From NCBI GenBank assembly GCA_030386875.1, contig CM059575.1, positions 17,322,293 through 17,386,292 on the forward strand: DNA of 64,000 nucleotides. Direction: 5' to 3'. Below, piece by piece: positions 1 to 12,746 of this stretch. Source of the stretch: Morinoia aosen. Taxonomy: Eukaryota > Arthropoda > Malacostraca > Amphipoda > Talitridae. The stretch's first letter is position 1. Each line of letters opens with the position of its first letter. The notes below the pieces were generated by a model. That model saw only the letters and a list, made by a program, of their open reading frames with translations. It was not told the DNA's origin and made no database searches. The position numbers and the translations under genes are program-made.

Positions 1-182
1 ACTATTTTTGCTTCAGAAAAGGAAATTGCTCAGTTGCTTCCAACGCGCAAGAAGTGGGCTTATCTAACCGCCGCCCGTAGGCATCCTGCCCAAATTTGTC
101 ACTGTGATATTAAGAACGGGGCCTGATGTAGCATGAATAACCTTATATTGTGTAAAACCTTGAGGTGCTCATGGTTTATTCC

Positions 183-300
183 ATGACTAGTGTACATGGC
201 CCGTCAAAAAATGACGGGATTCAATATTTTCTCTAAATAAATTTTCCAGGTGAGAATGACAAACAATTATATTCAACCTCAATCAACCTCTCCGCCTCAT
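183..300 (-). mobile_element. Helitron-type 3' terminus (non-autonomous copy)
   Basis: Read on the minus strand, a short stem-loop (200-218, CCCGTC...TGACGGG) is followed after a few bases by CTAG at 187-190 with a T next to it. This is the layout of a Helitron 3' end (hairpin, then CTRR before the host T). The same sequence recurs at about 45920-46020, including the flank downstream on the plus strand (a shared 'gatgacaaacaa'-like segment), so this is a repeat family and not a chance hairpin. The other end of the element was not located. Confidence 0.5.
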
Positions 301-309
301 ATTTTCTCT

Positions 310-945
310 CCTTTGACTTCATTCTGCCTCAGTTTCAGCAGCTATTCTTCCCTTCGCTGCTATTTGTTACCGATGACTTTGAACACACAGTTGCTCAATT
401 CATTTGTTGAGCCACTCTGCGTTGAAAATTGTCAGTCAACATCATAACTTTTATGACGTCCCTTTTATGAGGCCACGCTTCCTGAATTGGATGCAAGTTT
501 TAGTAATAAAAAATAAAAATGTATAAGTCGTTTTGCCACGTATACATGGCGCAGTGTGTGGATTTTCAATGAGACAAAAAAACTGTAGCATCATCGATCT
601 GATTTGTTTTTCAATTATTTTTTCTTGAAAAATAACCAATACAACTCAAGAGGCAGTATCCCTTACAAAATTTTTTTTGCCGTATTAGATGTTTTGAATA
701 GCAATTAATGAAAATAAAGATCGAAGTCACTAATTCTTTCAGTTTTATGAAGCTCTCTAGAATATCACTACTGACTACTGGCCAATCGACAGCACACACA
801 CTCTAAATATATATTTATTATCCTCGAGCTTTTGTCCACATACGTCAGCCATCTTCACGAAATGCATTGCAAGAGCCTTAATTCATATATCTTTAGAACA
901 GTATTACTGGGAGTAAATTTGCAAGGCCTATTTACCGTATCGACC
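310..945. other. No gene recognised
   Basis: AT-rich sequence with only short spurious open frames. No splice-site-bounded exon, repeat array or RNA gene was recognised. Confidence 0.5.
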
Positions 946-1165
946 AGGTCACCGTGGTCGAGTGGCTAAGAACGCGCCCTACCGTGAAGGTGTCGGATAG
1001 TTCGAATTCCGGCGCTGCGCGGTAATTTCTCCCCGTTCGGAGAAAGCATCTTTTTTATGTCATGTAAAGAGTCGGGTTTTTCTTCCGCTCCTTCTAGATT
1101 TATGTCATTTGAGGCACGTAAAGTAAAGAGTCGGTTTTTTCTTCCGCTCTCTTGATTTATTAGTT
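946..1165 (+). repeat. tRNA-derived SINE-like sequence
   Basis: The segment starting near 950 contains an A-box-like stretch (TGGTCGAGTGGC at 955-966) and, about 40 bases downstream, a B-box-like stretch (GTTCGAATTCC at 1000-1010). This is the spacing of an internal RNA polymerase III promoter. The acceptor stem does not close cleanly, so it is not a functional tRNA by eye. The downstream part holds a partial tandem duplication of a segment with 'gtaaagagtcgg' (about 1062 and 1122), as in SINE bodies. A tRNA pseudogene is the alternative. Confidence 0.5.
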
Positions 1166-4100
1166 ATACTACGGAATAGATTTATGACATTTGAGTTCTC
1201 CGATTATTTTGAATAAATCATGAATTATTTAATGAGAAATAATGACGATAGCGGCTGCCACCACCCGGGAGACCCCGGGACTAATATGTAGTTAATTATT
1301 GAACAATCGTGCGTTATTTTCTCTGGTCGTAGCGGCTGAGGGCCAAGGGCACGTGTTTCTAGTGCAAGTTCACGAGAGACGAGAGAGGAAAATATACGAG
1401 GCCCAAGCTTTTCACATTTATTGGAAGGTAAGTACGGATGGCACGAGTACGCGTGGTAGAAACCCCTTACGATTTCGGAACAACAGGACAACTTAACTCA
1501 CGACTATCTTTCGATGGATCGCTCACGATACCAACACGACAAATTGCGTACCCAAAATTTCAAGTCAAGGAAATTGTCGAGCCACCGAAAACGTCGAGCC
1601 ACCGAAAACGTCGAGCCAACGAAGCGTGTAGCAGACGCTTTGAAATCATGCGCCCTCCACGATACAGTCAATAATTTGCTGTCGAATTTGCCAACGTTTA
1701 AACCGAACACAAGTTTTAAGTATGAAATTTAATACACGGGCCTCAACGATCAAACACCGATCTCCTTCTGGATTACTCTGCTGAAACACTCCCCTGAGTC
1801 CTACGTCCACGCCCCTGACCTTTCTCTAGACTCACCGGCGACTGAAATGCCTTCCTACTCTGAGCCCGCTCTCTTCTCGCCTCGCGCCTCCCTCCCAAAA
1901 AGGGGGTGCGGTTGGGCAAAAAGGGGGGTAGGTTTTGTGGGGAGAAGGGACGCAGGGGTAAGCTCTCGTGGGGGCCCAGCTTTCTCCGACCATGACGTAT
2001 TCAGCAATTGCTCGCCCGCTCCGTCCTTCGTCCCAGCGACCGAAGCCGGCAGTCGTTTTTATATATCTCTAATAACTTATAGGGCCCTTGACAAATTTAC
2101 GTGGTCGGCTCTACGAATCCTGCGTCGTCTTTATGACTGTGTAACCGCCGCAGCCCAAGCGCATCAAATTTATCGAATTTAATATGGGAAGTGTTTCGTA
2201 TGAGAACGTCCCGGCCGTCAAGTTCCCAAAAACCAATGCTCGAGAGCCGGCTTACATTTACAACCCGTGTAAATTCAGATATGCTGTCTTCCCGTGCATG
2301 CTATCCTGTTCGCTCGGCAAATTGAGATAGGGGATGAATCTGACTTCATACAGTCACCTCGAGTAATACTCTCGTACTGCTCGAGGAATACACACTAGAG
2401 AAATTAAATGATTACCCCTGTCCCAATGACTTTCATGGCCAGCCATTCCCCGTAAGTGATTTACCATACAACGCTACATCAGCTTCAGATCTAGCATTCC
2501 AGTCTAGCGCAGAACAAAGCTAAGTTCTAGCACAATTTATTACACACATAGTTACAAAATTTTTTCCGGGTATTACACGGTAGTGGTTTTGGACTTCAAA
2601 ACGCTCTTCTTGTTCTAGTTTCCATCTTGAAAACCTGAGAAATTGCACTTGTCTCTATTGTTTTGTTAAAAATATGAACGAGTCGGTCAGTTAAAAAAAC
2701 TCAGTACCTTGTGGTTTTAGAAGAGGATTTGAAATCTTTCACTGATTTTGCTTGTGCAATTCTAACGACGAAAACAAGGCGAACTTCGCTCACATGAATA
2801 AAATTCACTTACTATAGGCAGCTGAGTAGTAATACAAGATACAAATGAACATTTTTATCTCGTATTTGTTTGATGAACTTGCAGAACGTATCTGTCAAGT
2901 ATAGATAAAAGAGCTTTTAAGGTTTGATAAAGAAGATTTTCCCTTCAAAGTTAGTTTGTCCAAGATGTTGTCTCGTTAGAATGCAGTCTGACGCAAATTT
3001 GAACTTTGCTTCTAAGTGTATCAATCAAGTGCAGTTTATTAACTTACGCACTGCAACTTCAAAAGTAAAACGGAAATACTAAAGTGTCTAATTTGTCAAT
3101 AAGAATTGAGTAGAATGCTTACTTGTGGAAACGCAAACAAGTTAAGATTTAGTGTTGAAAATAAAGCGCCATTATGGGATGTTTCACATAAAAGGGGACC
3201 CAACTTTATACACTCTCATTAACAGAATTACAACCTTTCATTTGTTTCTCGGTAAGTGAGCTTGTGTTCCCCAATCATCATTATTATCAGCGGGAAAATA
3301 CAGTTCGAATTTCTTCATGAAATAACCGTATGGCATTACTTAATTTGGGTACGAGAGTTCACAAAAAAACGTGAATTGGTGTGATAGCAAGCTTAGGTCA
3401 GCAATAAATAATGAATACAAGTTAAAAATATTCCCTTTCCAAAAAATTATTGTTAATTCCCCAATCTTGAAACTTTCTATATTATACTTGTAATTTGCTT
3501 GTTTCTCACTCGTACCCATGTTATAATCGCTAGTGATTTCATCCGCACTCGCCTCCTGCGCTGAGCTGACGGCACAGTTACCTTCACTTATAGCGAGGCC
3601 GCTCAGCAACTTGACGAAACTATCTAAAAAGTTCTTTCTCGCGCGAAGGTAACTGGAGGTTATAAGTGTTAAAAGGCGAGTTTTTATTTTTGGAGGAAAT
3701 AAATACATAAAAAGTGCTTTAAAGGAATGATTGCTCAATAGAAAGAGCCGAAAGAAAAATGAAAATTAGTGTTGCTGAAAGTAAGTGAAGGAATTTCTCG
3801 TTGACTAAATTGATGATGACTAAAACTAACAGTGATCTCTGCTGTTAAAGTGAGTTAGCTACGCTCTTTAAGTTTCTGCACGATTGCATGAATGTCATTT
3901 TTGTTGGCATCACGTTGTAAGTTTTGAGTTAAATCTCATTTTCGGAAATCTCGCCCGCTCAATTCTTCAGGAGTTGCTCGGCAATCGTCAGTGAAATTAC
4001 CTCCTAAAAAAATCAGTTATGATTTTACATTAATTTTTTATTTCGTGATTGTCGATCGGCGGTTCAAAAAACCAAAATTACCTAGGAATTTTCGCATGGT

Positions 4101-4765
4101 TAAATTGCTGACGTCAGCGTAAAAATTTGATATCGAACTTGTGGCTTAGGATCATTTTCAGCGGCTGTAATTTTGAAAGTACTTTTCATTTGTGACTGGA
4201 TATTTCATTACTCTATTTCTCTCAAGAAGCATTATTAATCTTGAGCTTAGGGAGTTACATTATTATTTTTCGTGAACGCATGGAGTGCTTATTAAAAGTG
4301 GATTCAAAGAGAAATGGCGTTTATCCTGATATTAATTCTTATCATTCTATATAAGTAATGCATGATAACCACACCCGCTCGCATAAATATGTTGAACGTT
4401 GGCTGCTGCACCACCTTAAAAGAATAAAATATTGTTTTATGCGCATACGTGATATAAGTTTTATTATTTTTGGAAGGTTATTATTCAAAAATCATCGAAT
4501 CAATGGAGTTAAAATAGTTTTAACTGATACATTAGCTTGACATTTTAATGATTATACCCTCTTTAAAAGTTTTTTTGTACGTCAGCTACCACTTACGAAA
4601 TGACTTTCTTTTCCTTAGAAGCCATGCCATGATGGATGCACGTATTTACTTTTCGCTGACACACAAATGCAGTAATAAAGTAAATATAAGAATTCACTAC
4701 TAAGAGTTCGGTTGCCATGCTGCATATGCTGAAATTTTTGCTTGGCTATTTTTTATGGCTTGACA
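1166..4765. other. Intergenic sequence without recognised genes
   Basis: Includes a GC-richer block at about 1750-2170 with runs of G (near 1900-1930). It could be a regulatory or retroelement LTR segment, but no motif identifies it. At about 1564-1620 there is a short direct repeat of 'gagccaccgaaaacgtc'. The remainder is AT-rich, and its longest open frames show no recognisable protein features. Confidence 0.45.
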
Positions 4766-4892
4766 TTAACAAGAACTTTTTACTGCTCCTTGAAGGTCGT
4801 ATAAATTCAGCATAGCACACTGGGAGGAGCCTTTTGTTCTCCTCCCCAGATCTGAGGAGCCAATGACACCCAAGGCCAGGACGGGCAGTGAG

Positions 4893-4945
4893 TATAAAGC
4901 CTGGCACTCGACAAGTGAGGCATCCGTCATCACGTCTCTCATCAG
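4893..4945 (+). promoter_or_regulatory. TATA promoter and untranslated first exon of gene A
   Basis: TATAAAG lies at 4893-4899. Transcription would start near 4920-4930, and a strong splice donor (CAG/GTGAGT) follows at 4945/4946. The whole block (about 4780-5000) is conserved in inverted orientation upstream of gene B (TATA at 40454-40460, donor at 40407/40408), while flanking DNA is more diverged. The deduced first exon is non-coding and short. It would splice to the acceptor at 5621-5622, two bases before the ATG. Gene C has the same architecture. Confidence 0.65.
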
Positions 4946-5559
4946 GTGAGTGCCGTCACCGGTGGCAAGCTCCAGCCGAAGTCCTAACGACAATTATTCC
5001 GACATACGTATTTAGTATCCCGAACTGTAGTCTCTTTTAATTTTTGCTTTTTACGACGGTTCTTGATACAGAAATAGTATGGGAAGATATCGAAACTTAA
5101 CATTTTGTTATAACTTTATTTCACGATCGGAAAACATAGAATACACTCATTTAATGTTTCCTGATTTCATATGAGTACGTGTTAGCCTAATTTTTTTATT
5201 CATTTTGAAGAGTTGAACAAGTTATCTTCTTTACTCGTCCAGCGTGACGTTTTTCGAAAATGAGTTGCCGTTAATAAGTTTCTAATTAGCTAAAAATTCA
5301 ATACTAGCTTGAATCAAAGTATAGATATTCCTTCATTATAATCCATATTCCATTCCACTAGATTTTCTGACCCACACTGTTTTTCCCATAACTATGCTAC
5401 CATAAGCACACGCAAAATGAATAAAGAAACCTCAATTATTAATAATACAAGGAGCTCGCTTGTGAGAATTTAATTTATATTTTCCTCTCATTCAGTTCTA
5501 TACGTTTACCACTTGAAGACACGGTAGGGTTAGCGCACCACCTGCATGAGACTCAAGAG

Positions 5560-5566
5560 TATAAAA
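5560..5566 (+). promoter_or_regulatory. Second TATA box inside intron 1 of gene A
   Basis: TATAAAA lies 59 bases upstream of the ATG of gene A and is conserved at 37882-37888 upstream of gene B. It could drive an alternative unspliced leader starting near 5590. Whether it is used cannot be told from sequence. The upstream promoter with its spliced leader is equally conserved. Confidence 0.4.
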
Positions 5567-5622
5567 TTCCCCCTCGACGCACTACCGCTACCTAACATTG
5601 CCGGTGCTTGTGTTCCTGGCAG

Positions 5623-8600
5623 CCATGACAGCAAGGCTCATCTTCGCATTCGCGCTCGTGCTACTGGCAGCCGCCTCCACCAGCGCTCGTCGTGCACATG
5701 CCAACGACTACGTCAACGCTTACTACTCCAGGCAGAAGGTGCGTCAGGGGCGGTCAGTTGGCCCTAAGATGAAACAATATTTATGTCATTCAAAACATGC
5801 GCCTGAATTTTTTCTGAAGGACTTCGTTCCTATGAGGCCGTCATCTGCTATTCCTGTTCTCATCAAACTATTTCACTATTTGCCTGTTTATCTCTGTTTG
5901 ATTTCCTACCGGGGGAATATATACCGAGGGGATGTATACGGTTTCTGAAACGTCTTGGAAGCCTAGTAAGGTAGTTTTCATCAATGTGAGAGCTTGAATA
6001 AATGGAAACAAAATTCTTGCTCATGTATGGTCATGGAATAGCCATGAATGAAGCACATAACATGGCGTCATGTTATAATTGGACACAATACATTATACTA
6101 TTATACAATATTATGACGAGCTAATCTCATGATGGATGTGTGTTCAGGTGATGGAGTCATGTTTCGGACGCGAGTTCGTGCGCAGTGAGAACATCAAACT
6201 CAGCGCTGCCAGAGAGGCCTGCAATGCCCAGAAGTCGCGAGAGGCGCTCGACGAGCCAACGTCCCGCACGGCCTTTGAAATCGAACGCCCTGACGAGGTA
6301 ACGACCTGTGTTCCTAATGACGTTTCGGTGCACACAAGTCTTTGGAACAATGTGGAATTTTTTATTCATATATTTCTTTAGCTAATTAAATGCAAACCTA
6401 ATACATTTAGTTTACATTGAACTTTATTCTCAATATAAACAGAAATTCTCTTCTAAACCGTAAAAGAAATAATAAAAGTAAGCACTATGCATGCACCTCT
6501 CCTTGAAATAATGTTAAAACACTTCACCCTTGAACGTGAAAAATGTTTTATACTTCAGCAAGTTTCAATAGTACACGACTAAATTCACCCCATCGGATTA
6601 AATTACAGACTCGCAGATGATGTTTAATGCATTCATTGCTACACCTATCATTCCACCATGCGTCGGTAGACAACCATATAGCAATGCAAATTTATGGTTT
6701 TCACACTACTGAGGGTAGTGTGAAATGTTTAGAGTAAATAATACAAGGCACATTTACTCACTTTTTCAAGCCGAAACCTGCGTCCACCAATTTGCTAAGC
6801 AACAGCGGCGACATCCCTCAAACCAATGCACTTAAGTGGAAGACTTAGCTAGGTGCATGTATAAATCTAAGTCGAAACAATACCAGACGAGTGCTGCGCG
6901 ATTCAACAATTTGCACTTGATAGCTTAAATATATCTATATATTTGTCTCTCCGTCGGTACATTTTCAGTGTCGCAAAACAGATCAGGATGTTGCTTCTCC
7001 ATTCCCTGTACTCATTGGTCCCGTACACACAGAACCTCCAGGAGAAGCCGTACTTCACGCAAGAGATGGTACGCTACCTCAGCAAGAGAGCTATGGCCAA
7101 GACCTCCAACCTGACGTGTATCCTTCGTCATCTCGGTCACGTGAGTCATGCATAGATTCATGGATTATGATTACCTCGCTTTATGTTGAAGTGAAACACT
7201 GCATGGAACGATTATAACCCACCACGCGACGATTACAACCATTAGTGACATAACATCGAATTGAGTGTAAGGCGTGATGATATCATTTTTTCAGAGCGCA
7301 TTAGTTAATGTTTGTTAAAGTACTTTATGTATCGAGTGTAAATAATTAGATTGGACCTTTTTGAGGGCATGATTGGCTCCTACAAATCTCCTTAAGCTTT
7401 TTATGATTTCTTCATAACTCTTGATTGGTATCTTCCTATTTTTCATTGTTATGCAGTTTTAACTATTATTGGTTAATAATCTTATTACTGTGTTTAAAAT
7501 TGATTTGGCTATTTTTTTAAGATTACGTGTAACATATGCGGACACTTTTAGAATATTTGCATCGTTCAAATGTTATATCTTTTTTTAAGGTTGATCCTCA
7601 TCCCTGTTATTCATAATGCTTCACTCAGGAGCATTTTATCAACGATAGTAAGTTGATTTAATATGTTACTTTTACTTGTTTTTCTTTATTCCTGAAGGGA
7701 AGATTCGAAAAAAAATTTCAACTCACGGTCCCTAAGGGATACGTATACTGGAATTTCAGGCGTAATGAAGTGCCTTTTAACATATTCTAACGATGAATAA
7801 TAGCTAAGACTTAACGTTTTATCAAACTCACATCCTTTACTTGACTGACATGAATTTGAAATATCACGGGAGCGCTCTTTTATTAAATAACCACTATGCA
7901 TTCGATTCTCGATTATTCCAAAACCATGAATTAGAATAAAATATGCAATGTACATAAATATGTTTTATAAATATTTGTTCACTGCGTAGAAAATAACAGT
8001 TCAAAATACTGGATGACTTTTCTTTCTGTTTTCAATATCCTCACCAACTAAAAATTCAGTGAGCGGAAGTGAGACTTGGTTCAGGAATTGTCAAGCATCT
8101 GTTCGTAGTGTGTGTCTGTTTATCCATGCACCAGCGCTAGTTTGTGCCATCAAGACGCCGAATTAGACTGTCTCGAAACTCGGATGGTTGACTCCGACTA
8201 CACTGTGGAGAGACTTTTCCAGCCTCATCAGACGATAGTTTGGATATCGACCCAGTTTGATTCTTTAAACCTTACTCCATCAGCTAAAAAACGGTCAACC
8301 CTGCGGCTGTTCAACTTAGTTCTCATTCGAATCCTTCTTTATTGGAGAAACAGACATTGCTCGTGATATATCCGGAAGTCTTCTGTTCAGCGTGTATTTG
8401 GTTTTTACCTAATGTAAAAGATAGTCAATGATACGAATGTTTTGACGTCCTAAAGAGTCATATTTTTATTCCAGCTGGACGACAGAGATGAGCTGATCTA
8501 CACTAATTTCGTTTCCTCGACCTACGCACTTACTGGTGTCGACGCTGAATTCAAGAATGATCTTTTCAACAACATTAATAACTGTTGGGGCATGGCGGTA

Positions 8601-9141
8601 AGTTGAGGTCCTTGGGTAAATTTTACACTGGAAACAATATGATGGTGTCGTTTAATATTCGCTAGATCTACACAATATCGGTAAATGTTCTGGTTTTGGT
8701 AATGTGCATGAATTGGAATAACGGTGCACACGAGAGATAATTTTGGATTAGGCAATCGTTTGACATAAATCGTTAGAACTAGTTCACTTTGATATCGTGA
8801 GATCACTATCTTACAGTATAACATTTATGCTGTCAAAATATATATCTCATATATTATCTTGGCAATGATGAACATTTCAATACTTTTCTCAGCGCTGCTT
8901 GCCTCTGAACGAAATCGCGTTCCCTCTGACCCCCGCGCTGATGCGCTGGTCCACATTCTCCAAGTGCGTCACTGGAGGCGTGTATCAGGCTTGCATCAAG
9001 AAGGACCTCCGCCAGAACGCCGACGAGTTTGAGCTCAGCGGCTTCAGAAATGATCTTCCGTCCTCGTCGGACTCCGCCAAGATGTACGGTGTCATCTGGG
9101 CCCGCACCGTGCTCGACCAGGGGTCCGATTTCCTCTGGTAG
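5623..9141 (+). CDS. Gene A: secreted seven-cysteine protein, 5 coding exons
   Basis: Coding exons are 5623-5738 (ATG at 5625), 6148-6297, 6982-7140, 8475-8597 and 8893-9141 (stop TAG). All junctions are GT/AG and phase 0, giving 264 residues. The N-terminus is a typical signal peptide (MTARLIFAFALVLLAAAS...). The mature part has seven Cys spaced X19, X70, X43, X5, X22, X8. The C-X8-C end and the long C-X43-C helical segment weakly recall odorant-binding-like proteins, but spacing differs and the function is unknown. ATG 5625 is chosen because it follows the splice acceptor directly. A longer start used in gene B would here be ACG. The exon 3 acceptor could also be at 6967-6968, but only 6980-6981 keeps phase. 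Gene B is an inverted near-copy and gene C a diverged paralogue. Confidence 0.75.
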
Positions 9142-9333
9142 AGGAAACTTTAAGGTTTTACAAGTTTATCAACACCTTACTGTTGACTGAGGGTTTTAAA
9201 ACCTCATAAAAAAATTAAATTTTAACTAAAAAGAAAATTTGCATTCTATTGGAGAACTAGCTGCACAATTTCTTGAGTTCTACGGTTAGTACCTCATCGA
9301 TTATGGCATTCACTATCTGGAAGCATTGTGATT

Positions 9334-9339
9334 AATAAA
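9334..9339 (+). terminator. Poly(A) signal of gene A
   Basis: AATAAA about 190 bases after the stop codon. The same signal is conserved after gene B (TTTATT at 33424-33429 on the plus strand). Confidence 0.6.
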
Positions 9340-9978
9340 GCATACTTTCTTTATTTCATCTTATATCCTACTTTCAGTGCAGGTATACAGTCCCTCTTTC
9401 TCCTTTTTTGAAACTGTCTTAACATCAAAAATCCACTAAAAAATGGAGCTTGTGTGGGTATGCAGTCAGCTCTGTGCAAGTTTATTCAAATCTCATTACG
9501 CATTATTATCAAGAGTACCTACTCCTAATGACCTCTTGTGAATGTGGATATATTGCTATTGTATTAAGATTCTAAAACCTGAGACTGAAATAAATTATCA
9601 GAAACAAATACGTGAACATTGTATCTGGAATCAGTAATAATTATCCACAATGAAAGTTGATGAACCGTTCCCATATCCTTCAATGCTATCGATTGCGTAT
9701 TAGAAAATACTTATGCTTCTCGCTTCAGGTTTTAGGTGATACTGTACACATTCGTTACAATGGAAGCGCATAAATAAATTGAGACGATCACTGCCAAATT
9801 CATCCTATATTCCAGGACTCCAATATTCCATTAAGCATCCCGTTGGATAGTCTGCTCAGGTTTGCATTGGTTGCCGGAGACGGGGAGCGCATAAACAAAA
9901 TTCTTACCGATACTGAAATAAAGTGAAGGCATCATTATACTTGACGAAATTGCATGGGACACTCTCTTAACAGCACAT

Positions 9979-11260
9979 GTCAGGTTGTCCAGAAAATTCG
10001 TGCCAACTTTTAAAAGAAATAATGAGATCAATAAATTTAAGCCATTACATTCTTAATCAATAAAAATAAATCATTTTGTTGCACTATACGTCTGCATACT
10101 TTTTTTAACATGAAAATATTCTTTTTTCAAGCATTACATTGGTTTCATGGCAAAGAATTCATCAAGGTATCTCTTTAATTCATTCAAGGGTTTGAATTTT
10201 GACTACTATAGGATTGTTCTGCGAAAAACAGAATAAGTATAAATCCAAAGGAGGAATATCAGGTTAATATGGAGGGTGGGGGTAACCTATCCCAGCTAAG
10301 CTACAGCATGTTTTATCTAGTTTCCAGAGAAACGTGCAGTCTTGCCTTATCCTCAAGGAAGACAACACCTAGCCTGTTGAACAATCATTTTGGACGATTT
10401 TCTTGAATTGCTGCTTTTAACTCCACCAGTCGTGAGCAGCATTTCTCAAAAATTATCGTATATTTACATGGGAGCCCCTCTTGATGTAAAATTTTTTTCC
10501 AATCCCGCGAGACACAAAACAAAGCTTTCTCAAACAAAGCGGGTGATCCCCGCTTTTGAGGTGGCTAAGGAAAGCTCGTGTAGCTCACTCCGGGATCGTT
10601 TTCTCTTTTCATTTCGGTAATAATCCATTTTGTCCCTCCTGTCACAGTTCGTTTTAAAAAAGGCTCATTTTCAAACAGTTTATCAAGCTAATCCCAGAAG
10701 AAATACGATCCAAAAGGATCTTTTTTTCTCATGTCATGTGGCACCCAAACATCGTAGCGATTTGTGAACTCAAGTTTTACCAGGTGCTCATGAACGGCGA
10801 ATTTTGACAAGTTGAGACTTTTTGTCAATAATTCTTGGATCGTGTAATGGGGGTTATCGTCAATTAATGACTTAATGTGGTCATCATCTGTGAAGGATGG
10901 TCTACTTAATCGCTGTTAATCACCGTAAAAGGGCAAATTTCTTTGATGACTTGTCGTGTATTTTTCTTAAATGGAAACAGAAAAGCAATAACATGGGAAA
11001 TTGACTCATTGGCGCAAACATTCAGCTCATTCTTTTGATTCCACATTGTTCTACAGTTTTGTCTTGACTAGCGAGATAATCTTTCCTAGAATCTCATTCT
11101 CGACTGGTTTTCTGTCGGTGTTGCTTGTGAAGAAAATTTATAAATCCATTACGTGGTTAAGTTAGTTCTCTCTGAGATAGTGGCACGCTTGATTCTAGGT
11201 ACTTGATATGTATGTTCGGAAAGTTAGTTCCGAACTTTTTCTGGTCATTCTTTTATATTA
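9979..11260 (-). mobile_element. Decayed mariner element
   Basis: Minus-strand translation across about 10130-10990 gives mariner transposase motifs broken by stops and frameshifts. One is a block reading GVVFLEDKARLHVSLETR (family DNARPH motif, here DKARLH). Further on comes HPPYxPDIPP and LDLYLF (family HPPYSPDLAPSDYHLF, with a stop at the Ser). Candidate terminal repeats are a TGTCCAGAAAATTCG-like sequence near 9986 and its partner in opposite orientation near 11235-11250. The copy is clearly inactive. Element limits are approximate. Confidence 0.7.
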
Positions 11261-12365
11261 TAGCATCGTTGATCAACTGTCACTTTGGACAAGAACGTGA
11301 TAACCTGGGAGTGTTGTTTCGCCAATGCGTATCATGTGGATATAAAAAATAGTTGGTGCATAATTGCCAAGCCGGAGCCTTCCACTTTCATTTTTACTAT
11401 GTCTCTTCTCATCAATAATTATTGAACAACCCCTTTTAAACGTTATTCTGATATTTCGTAGTCAATAAGCTCGTAAGTCAATGTCATAAATCTTTTCAAA
11501 AACAGAAGGTGTGAAACTCCAATCATAGGATGAAATGCCTTTTTTACCTACACCACTGATTTTTTTTCAAGTTTGAACGCTTCTGTAGCTCGCTCAACTT
11601 CAGGTGCTTTGTTCATAATTTTTGTTTCTAAACTCTACCAGAATTCATGTACAAAAAATTTAGGTAGATTTTTCCGATCAAAACCTCTTGACTGTATGCG
11701 ATTAATATACTTATTTGACTTTTGATTATAAATATATAGCGTTGGTACTTATTGAATGGATTCTCTCTTGGTTAATATAAATCTTTATAAAGCTAATAAA
11801 AAAATGCTCGCTGCCACCAGAAACGTGTTTAAGAGATATTGCCAGCTGAGGAACGATAGACTCCTCCTACTTAATCAAGCAAACAACAACTTTAGTAGCG
11901 CTGACCGAGTGCGTGCTTCGGTTGGAGTTCGTACAAGCAAAGGTTAACAAGACACATAAAAAATACTCAATGGTTTACTGGTGTAAGAGGCAAGTACGGA
12001 GGAGGGGAGCGAACGCGCGCGTGGCACCTGACGTACAACCCAGAAATTTATCAACGAAAGGACAGCGACTTTGGTAACCCGTTATTTACTGTCCACTACT
12101 TGACTTACACTATACCGATAGCAACGTTGAAATCCAACCCCTCGAATCTTAGCCCTCGACAACCCAGGAAATCAAGCTCTAATCCGAGCTCGGTCCGTTC
12201 GAGATCTATCGTCTAATAGGGAGACGATAGATCTCGATAGATCTCATTGCTTGAGAACTGGCCGTGTCTATTACGCTAGTCTGGCTGTCAATCCTCTCGA
12301 ATCTTTCCTCTCAGCTTCGCGACCTGATACTGAGTGACTCCCCAATCTGTAAGCTTCCACTAAAT
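11261..12365. other. No gene recognised
   Basis: AT-rich, then somewhat GC-richer from about 11990. It contains a short palindromic repeat of 'gagatctatcg' around 12200-12245. No coding exon can be supported. Confidence 0.4.
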
Positions 12366-12746
12366 CAGCGGTTCTGAACTTGTGGGGAATTCCCCACTGG
12401 TGGGGAGTGGCGGAGTTGCCAGGTGGGGAATCTCATGCATTTGTTTCCACCCACAAAAAATTGATGGTAATTCAAAATCTAAAACATTACATCCAAATAT
12501 TGACTTATTTACGAATCAAAACCATTTATAGGCTGATTAATAATAAAAAACAACCATAGTGAGGTATTGTATGTCTTGTTTGCGTAAAAGTGACAACATT
12601 GCTGGGTTAGGAATGTCACAAATAAGTAATAGGAAGATGCCGGGGGGGGGGGGGAATGCTCCATTCCCCACCGATGCTGTGGTGGGGAATGGAAAATTGG
12701 CTCATTGAAAAGTGGGGAATTAGAGTAAAAAGGTTAAGAACCACTG
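12366..12746. mobile_element. hAT-type MITE, 381 bp
   Basis: Terminal inverted repeats begin CAGCGGTTCTGAAC at the left. At the right, in reverse, they read CAGTGGTTCTTAAC, the classic hAT/Charlie-like end. Further in, TGGGGAATTCCCCAC-like sequence is also mirrored. The flanking 8-mers CACTAAAT and CACTACTC agree at only the first five positions, so the target duplication has decayed or is partial. There is no coding capacity. A run of 13 G lies at 12642-12654. Confidence 0.65.

Noticed and set aside
950..1022. Functional tRNA gene
   Set aside because: A and B boxes are present but the acceptor and anticodon arms do not pair convincingly by eye.
3340..3738. 132-codon minus-strand open frame
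   Set aside because: There is no recognisable domain, no splice context and ordinary AT-rich composition; such lengths occur by chance in 64 kb.
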